This document shows, one piece after another, positions 22,995 to 36,400 of a DNA stretch of 64,000 bases. The DNA is from Nectonema munidae. Taxonomy: Eukaryota; Nematomorpha; Nectonematoida; Nectonematidae. The notes beneath the pieces were generated by a model that saw only the letters and a list, made by a program, of their open reading frames with translations, did no database searches and was not told the DNA's origin. Every line of letters begins with the position of its first letter. Within the stretch, counting starts at the first letter, position 1. The DNA is taken from assembly GCA_030549495.1 (NCBI GenBank), contig JAUIRK010000536.1, forward strand, positions 62,001 to 126,000, read 5' to 3'. A program made the translations under genes and the position numbers.

Positions 22995-23930
22995 ATAATT
23001 TTAAAAAGGTTGGTTGTGAAATCTTCATTGAACCAGCAAGTTCTATTTTATTGACTTATCAAGATGATGGAGGATTCATTGATAACTTGAATAGTGGCCA
23101 ATTTCTTGCAGTGGCAACTATTGACTTCACTGATGATATAAATATTGATTAAAATAAAGAAAGGTGGACAAGTGGGAATAATTTATTTCAGTCCAAGCTT
23201 CCCCGATTTTTTAGAATTATTAATCGATGAAAAAATTCTGCATTTATCTGTAAAGAAACGTGAATACGCAAGCTTTAAAAATAATTTTGATTTTTATATT
23301 GATGCGTACGAATTGAAAGTATTTTAAGCTCTTCTTTCACTTTCTGGATATGTTGATTTACCTTTGAGACATCTTTATTGTGAAAGCAGAAGTGATGAAA
23401 AATGAAATGGTGTATAATTCCATGGGAAAAAGGATTTCAGAAAATTATGGAATTTATAGATTTCGCTGACGACGAATTTTTAGATTCTTACTTTTGCTAT
23501 AACTTGAATGAAAAATTCATGAAACATTTTGTTTCAATATACAGCTCACGTTGAATCAACGCCGGACTTCTTTTGTCGATATCCTTGTAACCAGTGCATA
23601 AGAAGCACGCCAATTAGATTTGGATACAAAGTTTGGTGTTCTTGTACGTCTGATGGATACATCTTTCCCTTAATTTTATCAGGTTTAAACAAAATCAAAA
23701 AACTGAATAAAAAACTTACCGACAAATTGGATTAACTGCTATCAAAGGCATTCAGTGTTTCACAGAAGATAAAAAATATTTACCTTATTTTTTCTTCTGT
23801 GATACTCTGTTTTTTTCAGAAAAGCTCATAAAAAACTTTGAACGCCTCTTCTCTACTTTATCACTATTATCTCAAAAAGAAATGGCAAAAAGTTTAAGAG
23901 GAACAGTCTTTTCTTGTTATTAAATGAATG
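22995..23930 (+). pseudogene. Decayed piggyBac (PGBD-type) transposase, lineage 1
   Basis: The N-terminal portion (about 23010-23150) reads EIFIEPASSILLTYQDDGGF then IDNLNSGQ, like the acidic 'IEPP...DEGGxIDNLxxxQL' start of PGBD proteins. A later block (23529-23735) contains QCIRSTPIRFGYKVWCSCTS then DGYIFPL, the 'KPxRFGxKvWxlxxsxGY' block after the first catalytic Asp. Multiple frame changes and stops lie between. It differs clearly from the piggyBac at 59 kb (which has KPSKYGLPFKS), so two lineages are present. Ends were not mapped. Confidence 0.72.
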
Positions 23931-24165
23931 GGCAAAAATAGTGTTACTTTATGTAGTTTAACTTTTGTTATTTTATCATAAAAAAGTAAAAAGATTTTCT
24001 AGAAAAGAAGCAAAAAAAATTTGAAATCAATTGTTCGTTTTCAGTATTAATTTAAGCATGAGAGACGACGTCGATAGTTTGAATCAAATTAGCAAAGCAT
24101 CTCTCAGCAAACATAATCGATGCAATGTGGAAAAAAAGACTAATCACTTACGCTCAAAAGCTTAA

Positions 24166-24225
24166 TCCTATTAGTGCTTTGGGTAGGGGGGGGGGGGGGC
24201 GTCCCCACTAAAAAATTAATTGAAC
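24166..24225 (+). mobile_element. G-run TTAA element, shortened copy
   Basis: TTAA at 24162-24165, then TCCTATTAGTGCTTTGGGTA, a run of about 14 G and CGTCCCCACTAAAA. The start matches the element at 63909 (CCCTATTAGTGCCGGGC) and, inverted, the one ending at 61902. The right boundary is uncertain. Confidence 0.6.
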
Positions 24226-24289
24226 AAAATTGGCTAAATTATATCCCTTCAAAAATCTTTTGATACCGTTAATGGTAGTTGAATGACCC

Positions 24290-25005
24290 TCTCGTGTCAA
24301 AAACTGCCAATCAAAATCAAATATTAAAATTTTTCAACAATATTTTTTTGACATTATTCTAAAAATTGTCTCCAAAAACATTCATTCAAATTTTACATGA
24401 AATATATGTTTTTATACCAAATCGATCATGCCGGTTTCATTTCTGGACTCATTTTCTCAATTAGAGGTTTTATAATATCTGTCAGTGTAAATCAAATTTG
24501 TGGTTTACGTCTGAAAACTATCTCCAAAAATATTTTCTCTAATTTTACATGAAATATATGTTTTTATACCAAATCAACAATGCTAGTTTTATTTCTGAAA
24601 TCAGTTTTTGCATTTAGAGATTTTAAAATGTCTGAAAGTGTCAATCAAATGTTTGATTTACGTCTAATGTCTACAGAAATATTTTTGAAATTTAAATAAA
24701 ATATCTGTTTTTATAGCAAATGGAGATGCTAGTTTCATTTTTGCACTCAGGTTTGTCATTTATGGTTTTAAAATATCTGAAAGCTTCAATCAGCTTTGCG
24801 GTTTACTTCTAGATACTGTCTTCAAAATATTTTCAAAAAAATAATATATCTGTTTTTATACCTAATTGACTATGTTTATTTTATTTCTGTACTTCATTTT
24901 GCTAATACGGTTAAAAATATCTGGAGGTGGCAATTGAATTAGTGATGCATGACTGAAAATCAGTTCTATAAAAGTTTTTCAAAAAATCGTTATATAGTAA
25001 AAATA
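24290..25005. repeat. Tandem repeat, unit about 145-152 bp, 4-5 diverged copies
   Basis: The landmark ATGAAATATATGTTTTTATA recurs at about 24397 and 24549, and in diverged form at about 24696 and 24841. Each unit also carries a 'TTTCATTTCTGxACTCA' block, a 'TTTAxAATATCTGxxAGTGT' block and a 'GGTTTACGTCTG' block in the same order. Copies differ by roughly a quarter of positions by eye, so this is an old local satellite in the intergenic region. Confidence 0.85.
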
Positions 25006-26399
25006 TAATTTTTTTATATATTTTGGCTTATAATACCTTCTTCAATAAGCTTAAGTATTAAATATTTATTTAAAGAAAACAAAATGTAATCAAATCTTTT
25101 GAAAATTAGTATCAGAGAAGGAAGCAATCTGAAAACTAATTGAAAACAGAACGTGTGATCAAAAGAAATATTTAAAAAAATATATGTATCTTCACTAAAT
25201 GGAAGATCTACCATGTTCTAATAACTAGGAAGTGGTGTAATAATCTTATATTGTGTGCTTTAAAAAATTTTGAACGTGAAATTGTGAATAGGTAAGAATT
25301 ATCAAAAATGGTACAGGTGCCAATATGTGAGAATTTAGTCACTATCAAGATATTTTTTAATTTAAATTGAATTTGTCCATCTTTTTCATTTTGCGTAAAA
25401 GAGATAATCTTTTAGATGAAGAAGGTGGACAATTTTTGTATTTGAACAATGAACATCACGAATGATTCATCAGAAAAAACCTTTGAACTGGGATTGGTTC
25501 ACAAATATTCAGGCTAAATATCTCTTCATATCATCTGATAAAATAAGACTAAGATCATTAAGAAGATTCTTCAATCAGAATGCTTTGAGAGAGAAGTGAG
25601 TGAGGAAATCTCTAAGTACTTTTCTGGCTGAGATGCTTACAGTTTGCTAGAGTTTGGGATATGATGATTGCGTGGAGTTTAGTTGAAGGAAATGTGGGTT
25701 TTCTAGGAGAAAAATTGTATGTAGTATTTGTATTCCGTATATAAAGTAAAGGATGATAAGAGTATAATTAATTAAAAGGTGTGGGTGGAAAAAGATTTTG
25801 GTGTGCGATAAGGATTGGTTCAATTTTGTTAATTAAAATAGAGATTTCTTGAAGTATAATTCGATGTTGTAGAAAGTCATATAGAAAAGTAGAAGGTTCG
25901 TTAAAGTGAAGATTACAGAAGTTGAGTAGTTTAACACGTAAATCATGAAAAATTAGGCAATAGGAAATTATGTGTAGGGTGTTTCGATGTAGGAGCACCC
26001 AAATTTAGATAACAGATTGTTGTAAAGTTTGAATCTATAGAAGTAGGAATAGGTTGGGCAGTGTGATGAAGTTGCGGGAGAAAGTTAAATTTTTGTTGTG
26101 AATGGCAAAGTTAATCAAGGGTGGTGCAATATTAAGAGATGACCATGTGTTCAGTATAGATGCATTTGCGTCCTAAAAGAAAGAAAAAAGAAGAAAAGGT
26201 AAGATAAAAGAATGCGTGTTAGAAGGTAATGTTTTAGATAGTCTGTCAACACTATTGTTTTCAGTGCAGGTGGAGTGTGCGGGGGCCAATAGATTGTTAT
26301 GTTGAAATAATTGGAAAGTTGAATAAGTTTTGTGGCTAAGCTGTAAAAAGATTAAGGGATTTTATGATTAAGATTTCGATCGTTGATGATGTTTCTCAT
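25006..26399. other. Intergenic DNA, possibly further fossil sequence
   Basis: No gene recognised. The purine-rich plus strand at about 25400-26350 may be the remainder of the LTR-element fossil next to it, but I see no diagnostic domain. Confidence 0.3.
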
Positions 26400-27060
26400 C
26401 ATGCCTTCCCTTATCAGTATCATATAGCCTAGTAGACTGATTGTTGTGTGTGAATAATGACAATTTTTTTTGTTTAGAATATGATAGTCTTTTTCCACAA
26501 CTTTCATAAAACTCGTTAAGTTCTGATCATGATTAGCTGCATTACGTCCACAAACAATGAGATAGTCGACATATGTATTTATAGCTTGAAATTTATTCGT
26601 CTAACAATTTCAATAATTACTCTTTGGAAACAAACTATCCTATTTGTTACTACAAAATGCAATCTGGAGAACTAATATAGTGATCCACCAATCTTGAAAG
26701 CAGTATATATTTTCTCTTAAGGTTTTTTGGCCATTTGATAGTAAGCATTCTTCAAGTCAAGAGTACTGAAGATACGGTTATCAGCAATCTCATTAACCAT
26801 GTCTTAAATACCGGGAAGAGGATAAGCATCTGAAAAAGTATATTTATTGACAGTGGGATAGTTATTGATGACAAATTTTTTTACTGTTATTAGAAGTAAT
26901 AATCAATACCTTAGCTAGCTATGGAGATCCTGAAGGTTTAATAATACTTTTTTTCATCATAGTTATCATATTGTATTCAATGAAATTGACTTTTTTCATG
27001 TTATATCTCTTAGATTTGATAGCTATAGGATGATAATTAGGATGAGATGAAAAAAGAACT
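26400..27060 (-). mobile_element. Ty3/gypsy-type LTR retrotransposon fossil (reverse transcriptase region)
   Basis: The minus strand shows the order of blocks typical of gypsy reverse transcriptase, including the TLDLKxAY block. It is broken in many places and looks old; no LTRs or other domains were identified. It ends about 190 bp upstream of the ATP13A1 start codon, so it occupies the presumed promoter or 5' leader region of that gene. Confidence 0.68.
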
Positions 27061-27252
27061 TTTTTTTCTTTTATACTTTACGATGATCTATTGTTCCTTT
27101 CTTATTTTATTTTTGAGTATGATTTCACTTTGTATGATAAATTCATTTCAGATTTTACCTTTTGTAGGGAGATTTTTTTCTTCTCTTCTTTTTTAATCAA
27201 TCAATCATTTTCTTTTTATTTTTTAAAATACTGTTTTACATTATTTCGCAAA

Positions 27253-27498
27253 ATGGAAGACGACAATATTATACATTCTTTCAGTTTTATAAGAAGACGA
27301 AATATATTTTCTTACTTTTATATTGGCCCTTTTCTCTTTTTATATTTGATTCTTTTTATTTATAATATCAAATTTTTAAATGAGAAATCTTTAGAATATT
27401 TTTTAATTCTTTTCTCCTTTCTTATTTTTCTTAATATCATTTTCTATCTAATTACTGTTTGGTCACTTCGAATTAAAGTTAAATCTTGTTTCTCTAAG
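27253..27498 (+). CDS. ATP13A1: ATP13A1 exon 1 (N-terminus, two membrane helices)
   Basis: Start chosen at [10 protein letters not shown] (27253), the first ATG placing a short polar N-terminus before helix 1; the frame is open upstream to 27091 but that part looks like a leader. It encodes two hydrophobic spans and ends [17 protein letters not shown] before donor AAG|GTAATT. It joins in phase 0 to VDPCAASF of exon 2, aligning with the human '...EYDPSKATFV' junction. Extremely AT-rich, with Phe/Ile/Leu/Tyr codons dominating. Confidence 0.85.
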
Positions 27499-30400
27499 GT
27501 AATTTATTATTTTTTAAAGTTTAAAATTTTTAAATATTTCTGTTTTCCCTCTATTTCCATGGTATTTTTTATTGGTTTTAAAATAAAATTAGTTAGATTC
27601 TTAAATTTTTTTTATATTTTATAACTAATAAATAACAAAAATTTTAAAATTTATTTGATTTTTTTTATAAATAAAATATTTTTATGATTTAAAAACCGGT
27701 TTCAAAGTTTTCAAAAATTTATCCTGCAGTTGCGGAGCAAGTCGTGAATTGGTTGACTTAGATTTTTAGAAGATTGAAGTCGTTATCTAACAAAATTTAG
27801 GAACCATAGACGGAATTTTAAACAAAAATATTAGTGATTTAAAGAATGAAAAAATAAGTTTAATTTTCTTAGGTTATGTTTCTTCTTTAGTCCAGGCTAG
27901 AAGTAAGAATTATTTAAAAATTTTAAGTGGAGTAGAAATTTTGCAGGGGTTAACCGGATAGTCTATCCGGCCGGATATTTCGCCCGATACTGTCGATTAT
28001 TCGATATTCGTACCAATGTCGGACACTTATACCCGGTCGGATAATTGCAAAACCAAATTATCATTTAATAATTAAACAATATTTAGGTAGCAAAACGAAA
28101 TTATAATAAAATAATTGACTTAAAAAGACAATGAAAGGCAAATTAGTGACAAAACAGTTCTTTATTTAATAACAACTGAAAATTTCATACATGTAGGGCT
28201 ATTCGAGAAAATTAGCTTGTATACGAAATTTATCTTGAAAATGTCTTATTGTGTTGAATGAATAGAAGCATCCCTCCTTTTTCAGACAAAAGTTTTGTTC
28301 GTTTTTCTTCAAAAATATTTCTGTATTCTGAAAAAAGACCCTCAGAGTATACTGATGATGCATGTGTACATACGTATTTATCTGCCAGCTGTTTCAGCAG
28401 TGGAAATTTTTCATCCTGTTTTGCAGGGGGCATTTGTTTCTTTCCTGGAGTGGAGTGCAGAGGTAAAGTTCTAATTCGCTGGCTGCCTTATCTTCGATAT
28501 CTTTCTAGGGCTTATTAATTGTTGTATTCGCCTTTTCGTGTGTTTTCGCAATTTCTTGAAAGCAAGCCATGAAATCATCGTTGCTTCTATCTTCGTGTAA
28601 TTCCTTGGTGGCACAGTCAGAGTGAGCAGCCTCAAGTCTCCGTCTCCACACTCTTAGTATCAACACTGTGGTGTTATAGAATCTCGCCAATCACTAAAAT
28701 TTTTCCATATATTTTACCTTTTAGAAATTGGACTTTAAATTGTGGGTCAAGTACTCTTGGTAGAACATATGATGGGTTCCTCATAATGTCAAGACCAAAA
28801 CCTAAATCACTGAAAAACCTAGCACCAAGCGCAGACAGAAGTCTCTGTTTGGTTATTTTGATGTCTTCTTTATCAGTGACCTTTTGAAGGTATCTTGCTA
28901 GAGTACTTACATTCGCAATGACGGTCGAGAGAGGACATGATTCGGCACTCATTTCAACAGTACTATGGAAGAAAGGCTGAAGTATGGTTACAATTTGATC
29001 AATAATTTGCCACTCACAAGAAGAAAAACTTGGCAGCTCATCATGATCAGATGTAAAGCTGCATATGTCTTTTTAACTTTTGTAACCGCTTCAGCATAAT
29101 GTATGCACTGTTCCAACGGGTTGGAACATCCTGTACTTTTCCGTGGTGCTTTTCCGTTTCACTTGCATTTTGCGACTGGATAGCCTTGAATTCACTACAA
29201 TCTTTGGCAGAATGGTTAAAGTGTGTAACCAATCTACGACATTTTAATAATACATCTTTCACAGATTTTTGAGATAGAATGGCATCGCTTATAATTAGTT
29301 GGATGATATGCATTGAACAATGAACAGACATGATCTCTGAGATATTGCTTCCAAGCAACATATTTTTTGCACCATCTCTAACCAATACATTTCTTGAAGA
29401 ATTTATATTCCAACACTCTCACATGTTCTTGAGTTGGCTAGCAATGTTCCCACCTGTATGGGAGTTGGTAAAGTGAGACGCATGTAGAACTGCATTCTTT
29501 CGTACATATTCAGCAGTAATCCAGTGGGCAAAAAGAGACAAAAAGGTTTCATGAGATGAGGAACATGCCCAGATGTTAGAAGTGAAACTAATAGGCAGCT
29601 TTTGTCAGCTCATTTGCAATATGTTTCCATAGTTCTTCATAGAAGTCTGGCAGAACATTGTCAGCGAAAAATCTTCTGCTAGGAATGACATACTGTGGCT
29701 GTAAATGCCCCATACGACCGATAAAACCGTCATCTTCAGCCATACTAAAAGGCTGGTGATCCAATGCCATCATGAGGAGAAATTTTGCTTAAAGTGATTT
29801 CTACCTGTAAGAAAATATGATAAAAATGGCCATTTTGCATCATGCTAATTTGTAACTAAAAACGCACATTTAAGCCTGATCCCTTTTTTTGTTGCATAAA
29901 ATCTTTTTCTTCTGCTTTTCAAAAAAATATGCATGCCTAATTTTAAACTAAATTTTTATAAAAAAAAATTGTAAATAATAAATTTTAGTTATTTGCTTTT
30001 CATGGATATGGATATTTTTTTCCTCTAAAATATGTTTTCTAAAAATAGAAGCGACCTTGAAAAGTTACTTTTAAAGGTCGTTGAATAGGCTAAAGTAAAG
30101 AAGTGGCAGAATTCCCGCTTTCATGTTTTTGTTTTTATATCCCTCTTTTTTCCAAATTTTTTTGGCAGTTATTCGATCTTTATTGAACAATTTTCTTTTT
30201 TAGGTTGATCCATGTGCCGCGTCTTTTGTCTTCATAGTTCCTATTCAAAACCACGGATTTCCGGATATCGTTCCCTTTTATCCCGAAATTAGTGATGAAG
30301 AGCAAAGCTCCACCTGGTTCTTTGAATTTCAACAAATCAAATTTCAGTACGATCATAGTGAAAAGAAGGTTTCGCTGGTTTCCTTTCCAGTTCAAGATTT

Positions 30401-33400
30401 TTCTTTAAATGAAATCGCCAAACACCCTGGCCACACTAATGAAGAGGCTGAGAGAGTGAAACGGAAATATAAAAACAACGAAATTGACGTCTGCATTCCC
30501 TCTTTCTCGCAATTGATGTGGGAGCGTGTTTTGGCGCCTTTTTTCGTATTTCAAATTTTTTGTGTTGGATTGTGGTGTTTACACGATCAATTCTTCTACA
30601 GCTTATTCACGCTTTTCATGCTTTTCGTTTTTGAAGCTGCTTTGGTCAAGCAACAATTGCAAAATATGAAGGACATAAGAGCCATGACTAGCAAGCCATT
30701 TCTTGTATCAGTTTTCAGATCCAAAAAATGGATCAAGATCCTTTCCACTGAGTTGGTTTGTGGTGATCTTTGTGCCTTTTCCCAAAATGTTCCTGTTCCC
30801 TGTGATCTACTACTGCTTGAAGGAAATTGCATAATGGATGAAGCGATGCTGACTGGAGAATCTGTTTTACAAATGAAAGAGCCCATCTTGGAAAAGTTGG
30901 CGACTTGCGGCAGTGAATACTTCAGCTTTGAAAAACACTCCAAATTTAATATTTTATTTGGCGGAACTAAAGTCATTCAAACAAGTAATCCGGGAAAGAG
31001 TGTCCACGGGAAAGTGCTTTCATCAGCGTCAAGGCCTTGCAATGAAGAGTGCATAGCGTACGTATTGCGTACCGGCTTCTCCACCGTTCAAGGAAAGCTG
31101 TTGAGAACGATTGCTTACAGCGTGAAAAAAGTGACTGCCAACAATGCTGAAGTTTTTGGCTTCATGGCCATTCTTCTCGCTTTTGCCATCACCGCTGCTG
31201 CCTATCTCTGGTTCAAAGGTTTGCTTTTTTCTTCTATTATTTCAGTTTGTTTTTTTTTTGATTATTTATTATCATGTTTATGTATTTTTCCAAGAATTTA
31301 ATGTCAATTTGAAAAGTATTTTTTAGAAATTGAAACTTTTTCTTCTTTTGCAATTTAGTTAAGACTTAAGTATTTAAATTTAATACCACTCAAACAATGA
31401 GATTATTATAAATTAATTGTAATTAAACGTTATCCAAAAAAACATAATTTTACACAAATTTCTCTCCATTTATTTATATCAAAATTTAAAATCCAAGAAA
31501 ATAAATTTTATTATTAAAAGTAAACAAAGTTGTTTCGCTTTTGTAAACTATGAAATCATCTAAACAGATTAATCGCACTATTAATTGGGTTATGGTGATT
31601 AAAAATAATCACATATTTCATCCCCGAACATTTTATCTGATCATATTCAAAACTATTCCTATCTTATATTTTTCCTTAATTTGTTTTGTTTTATTAGAAT
31701 GATGCATATAATAGTTTTATTATTTATAGAAAAAATCTTTTCTCTTTGTTTTGATTTAGTGGATAGCAAAAAGGTTTTCATAAAATGTTTCATGATTTAA
31801 AAAAAACATTTTTTCTTATAAAAATTAGCGATGCACCAATAAGAACTTTAGCCGATTGCCGATTAATCGGTAGTTATATATCGGTCGATTATTTATTTTT
31901 GCAACTTAGAACCTGTTGGGGTAGGGTTGAGCATAAATGTCTTAAAAATTTTTACGTAAGAAAAATCTAAATAATTTAAAGTTTTATCTAAATTTAAAAA
32001 AAAAAATTTTTCTTCAAATTTTTGTTATATAATTCACAAATTTTTAAATTATAATTTTTTGCTTGTTTCCTTTCTTCAAATTAATTCAAGGGTTGGCAAA
32101 AGGAATAGATGGATAGATAACAGTTATTGCAAACGAAGAGGTGGAATCTACTGGTGGCAACACTAAGTTTTTCTGAGATATTTGCACTCCTGGAATTCTT
32201 CGTATCTCAAGATCAAGATTAAGTCTTTGGTAGTTGATTTTTTTACAGGCAAATGATATATATCTGTTTTTTGTTGATGCTGATGCCTCTTTCTTCTCCA
32301 AAAAGGATGAACTCCTAGGTCGCTTTGTTGTATGAGTCTTGATCACAAGTTAGAAGAAGCATGTCGTCTATATAAACTAGCGTCTTAATGTTTTACCTTG
32401 ATAGCCTTCGCAAAAAGTAGATGTTTCATCAGGATGCGTTGCAATAAAACTGGGAATGCTCCTATATGTAATTTCTTAAATTTACCCTCTTTAAAGGTAA
32501 ACAAATTTCTGTAATTTTTTGGTAGCATAGCCGTATGCTGGGCTAATAAACTAAATAATACGGAGCCCTGAGTGAAAAACTAAAATTAGCAATGATTCCT
32601 ACTCCCTTTTCGGGAGAAGGTAGACTGGAGAGATGAATTTTAGGATTGCTAATTTGCTCAATCACTTCGCACTCCAACAAATGTATGCACACAACTTTGT
32701 TAGCAATGAAGTCTTCTGGTTCTTGTGATTCTACATATGAAAAAGAACGAAATTTGTTAGGATTGATGATCTTAGGCATAAAACCTTCTTTTTTTGGACT
32801 TTTGTAAAGAATTTGTCTTTTAGGTAAGGAGTGGCGTTCCCAGTGCATTTGATGTCGAAAATTTGTGACTTTCATTGTTGTTTTTGTCATTATTATCTCC
32901 AACCTGATTGTTTTCCTAACGTGGTACAAGATCATTTGTCTCATCATCAGGTGAAAGAACGTTGAAGAAAATTTTTTAAACATTTTTTACCGATGTTGAT
33001 TTAATTTGCCGTATAAAACGTCAATGCCGTTTGTGAGTCGATACCGATACTTGAATAAATTGCGAGTAATGAGTATATGTGATTTTAAACTGGCTGTCGT
33101 AAATTGAAAAAGCTATTTAATGCTTTAGAAGAATATAGTGTATCATTGTTTGAACCTGCGTATGTTCGTGTCCACTTGCATCTGAGTGATGATTATGTAT
33201 GAATTTAAACTGGCAGGTATACATTTAAAAAGGCTTGATAAAGAAGTAATGCAACTAAATTTGAATCCTAGCTGTATCCTATGCTACCACTGAGGGCGAC
33301 TTTTGGGAATACACTCGTTACAACCTTGTGGCTGAGCGTGTACGGACAGAATGTCGAAAGACATAGTGTAGAAAGACAAAGTGTCGAATGGACAAAGTGT

Positions 33401-36400
33401 CGAACAGACAATGATAAATGATAAAGACAGGGAGAAGATAAATGATAATGAAAGGGAGAATAAAGTATTATTTATCATAATTTACATTTATGTTTCAGTC
33501 TGTTAGAGATTTAGTCTCTAACAATTTATATTTTCTGATAAATAAAATTTTTATTGTTTTTAATGTTATATTGATGTATAATTGTGATCCTTTATCCATT
33601 TTATCTTTCCGATACATTGTCTTTTCGACACTTTTTCATTTCGACATTCTGTCCTAGAACCGTTTTACTCTACCTCTGGCTCAAGAAATCCGCGAATATA
33701 AAAATGTCGATGTTAATTAAACAAAAACAAGCCGATCTAATCTATACAATGTAACTTTCTTCCATTTCTTAAAGAATAATTTAAAAAAATGAAAGTTGAA
33801 CTAAAAAAAGTAATTTGAATCTCTTTTAATGTCTTAATTAAACATATTATTCTTAAACCAATTAGTCTTTGAAAAGTAGATGAACCAGAAAATATCAGCG
33901 CTACGTTGTAAATACCGATTAATGAGCAAAGAAGCCAATTATTGATTAGTTTCCGACAACTTTAATAAAAATTATATTGCCATTCTCAAGTAAAGCAAAC
34001 ACAGAAATAACTTATTCGCAAATGTATACCTTTAATTTGCGTGTTTCCCCCAAAATTTTCGAAAAGAATTTTAAAAATGGAAAATTATATCACATATTCA
34101 AACTTTTAGATGCCCGCATAGAAATTTTTATCAAATTCAAAAAATACCTCTCCACTCTCCGTTTGAATCATTTGCGTTTACAGGGAGATTGGGAAAATAT
34201 ATCCCGTGCTCTAAAGCTGCGTTTATCAACCTTTTTACTTTGACGGAAACTTTGCCAAAGATAATAATAAAAAAAATCTCAATTAAACGAACGAAAAAGG
34301 GCAATCAGAATTTGTTTAAACGTGAACTACGATAAAAATAGTTTGAAAAAATGTATGCATCAAATTTATTTGTAGTGCTATGTATCTTTCTTATTGTTCC
34401 GTTTTGATAACTGATTAAGAAGTTTTCATTAAAAAAAATCTAAACTTAAACATGGAAAAATTCATTTGTTAACTTTAATATTTCTTGCGAAAGCTTCAGG
34501 TTGCTTTAACGGGGATGAGAAACGCCACTCCTACCTACGGCCATTTTTTAAAAAGACATATGTTAAGTGTGTTTAATTACATATGAACAACTTTATAAAT
34601 GTCTTGCTATTAAGTGCTTTCAATTTTCAAAGTATAAGCAGTGCTTCTTATAAAAAGTATTATTATTCTTATATACTTATATACTTAGCTACTACCATCA
34701 CGTGATGACATTTTCCCAGACATTCAGTGGGATTGCAAAAAATGTATCACTAATTATAGTGTTTTTCTCTTTTTTATTTAAGGCACTCAAGATGAAAGTC
34801 GCAATAAGTACAAACTCTTTCTTGAATGCATTTTGATTATCACCTCTGTTGTTCCTCCTGAATTGCCGTTGGAGCTGAGTCTGGCGGTCAATTCTTCTCT
34901 TTTCTCTCTCATGAAGCTTGGTAAGCAAAAATTAAAATTTCATTCACACAATTTTTTGGTGATATATGACATATGATAAAAATTTATACCTCAGCTTATT
35001 TTTATTTTATTTTTTTAATCTATTTCTTCACTAAAAATGTAGTCATCATGGCCGTCACGAAAATTGCGGAGACCAATTAGATATGCGATGGCTCAGGAGT
35101 AAAAGCTAATGTATGTTTATATTTGGTATAGTATGCTCGCCTCGAACCAAGAAAAACAAAACGCATTAATGTTGTATCTATGATATAGGAGAAAATATGA
35201 AATTTATGTCTTTATAACAAGGAAAGGCACTTACAGACTTATAGTTTGTTGTTCACAACTTTTTTGGAAAAAGGTTTTTGATTTGCAAAATCTTTCAAAA
35301 AAGTTTCATGCTCATTAGTTGTAGCACATTTATCTTCTATCTGTAGTTCATATGACACAGGAAAGGCTTCAAATAGTACTTAAAATCGTATACTTTAGCA
35401 AAACATATTCGCTATCGTTATTTGGACATAACGAAAATTTAACAATCATAATTAAGTAAATTTTTCTCTCTGTTACTATTTGTATTCGTTCGTCTTGAAA
35501 ATGATCTTGCTTGGATTTAGTCGATACAAAATTTTTTAGGAATATTTTGTACGGAGCCGTTTAGGATGCCTTTCGCTGGAAAGATTGACATTTGTTGCTT
35601 TGACAAAACTGGAACTCTCACCTCGGATAAATTAATTTTCAAGGGCGTTGCTGGAATGCAGAAGTAAAATTTATTTACTTTTTTTGATCCACCTCTACAT
35701 CTCTTTCTTGTTTATTCCTTTCAAGAGATGACAAGAAAATATTTGATCTTTCTCCAGTTGGCGAACTTACGGATGAAACGATCAAAGTTCTAGCTACATG
35801 TCATTCCGTCATTAACTTGAACAATCAAATCATTGGAGATCCGTTGGAAAAAGCAACACTAGAAGCTATTTCTGCCGTGGTTAGCAAGTGTAAAATCGAC
35901 AACTTTTTCTTTTTTTCATTTATTTTAGCGATATGAGCTATTTCAATTTATTAGAGAAGCGAAACGGCATTTCTATCCCTTCGAATAGGATTCTAGGGGC
36001 CGTCTTAGATCAGGTCTTTCTAATTCTCAGGAAGGGGCGAGCGATGATTTTTCTTTTTTTAAAGGGTACTTTTTTCTTGAATAAACTTATTAGTAATATA
36101 ATAATATCCAACAATTTTTGATCTTGTGCAAGAAAAACTCCTTTCTTAGATTAATTGTTAAATTAACAAAAAAAAAATTAATTTTGATTAAAATAACTAC
36201 AATTTTGAAATAATATTTAATATTTCCAGTTCCTTAGAAATCGTTTTTTAAATTTTGTTGAACAAAAAACTTATTTTTGACCCTTATGACGTAAAAAATT
36301 TCAAAAAATATAAGAAAAATTGTTTAAACTAGTTTAAGTTTTTTGAATTTTAATCGCCCGAAACCCTAACGTGTATCTTCGAAATTTTTTAAGGATTTTT

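Noticed and set aside
25400-26350. Further domains of the gypsy fossil
   Set aside because: Composition hints at it, but no diagnostic block could be identified.
30596-30976. 126-codon open stretch on the minus strand
   Set aside because: Antisense shadow of ATP13A1 exon 2.
33977-34243. 88-codon open stretch in ATP13A1 intron 2
   Set aside because: No recognisable domain, AT-driven composition, no splice support.
35933-36121. Extra ATP13A1 exon after exon 5
   Set aside because: The exon 5/6 junction already matches human length exactly; the segment has no ATP13A1 similarity.
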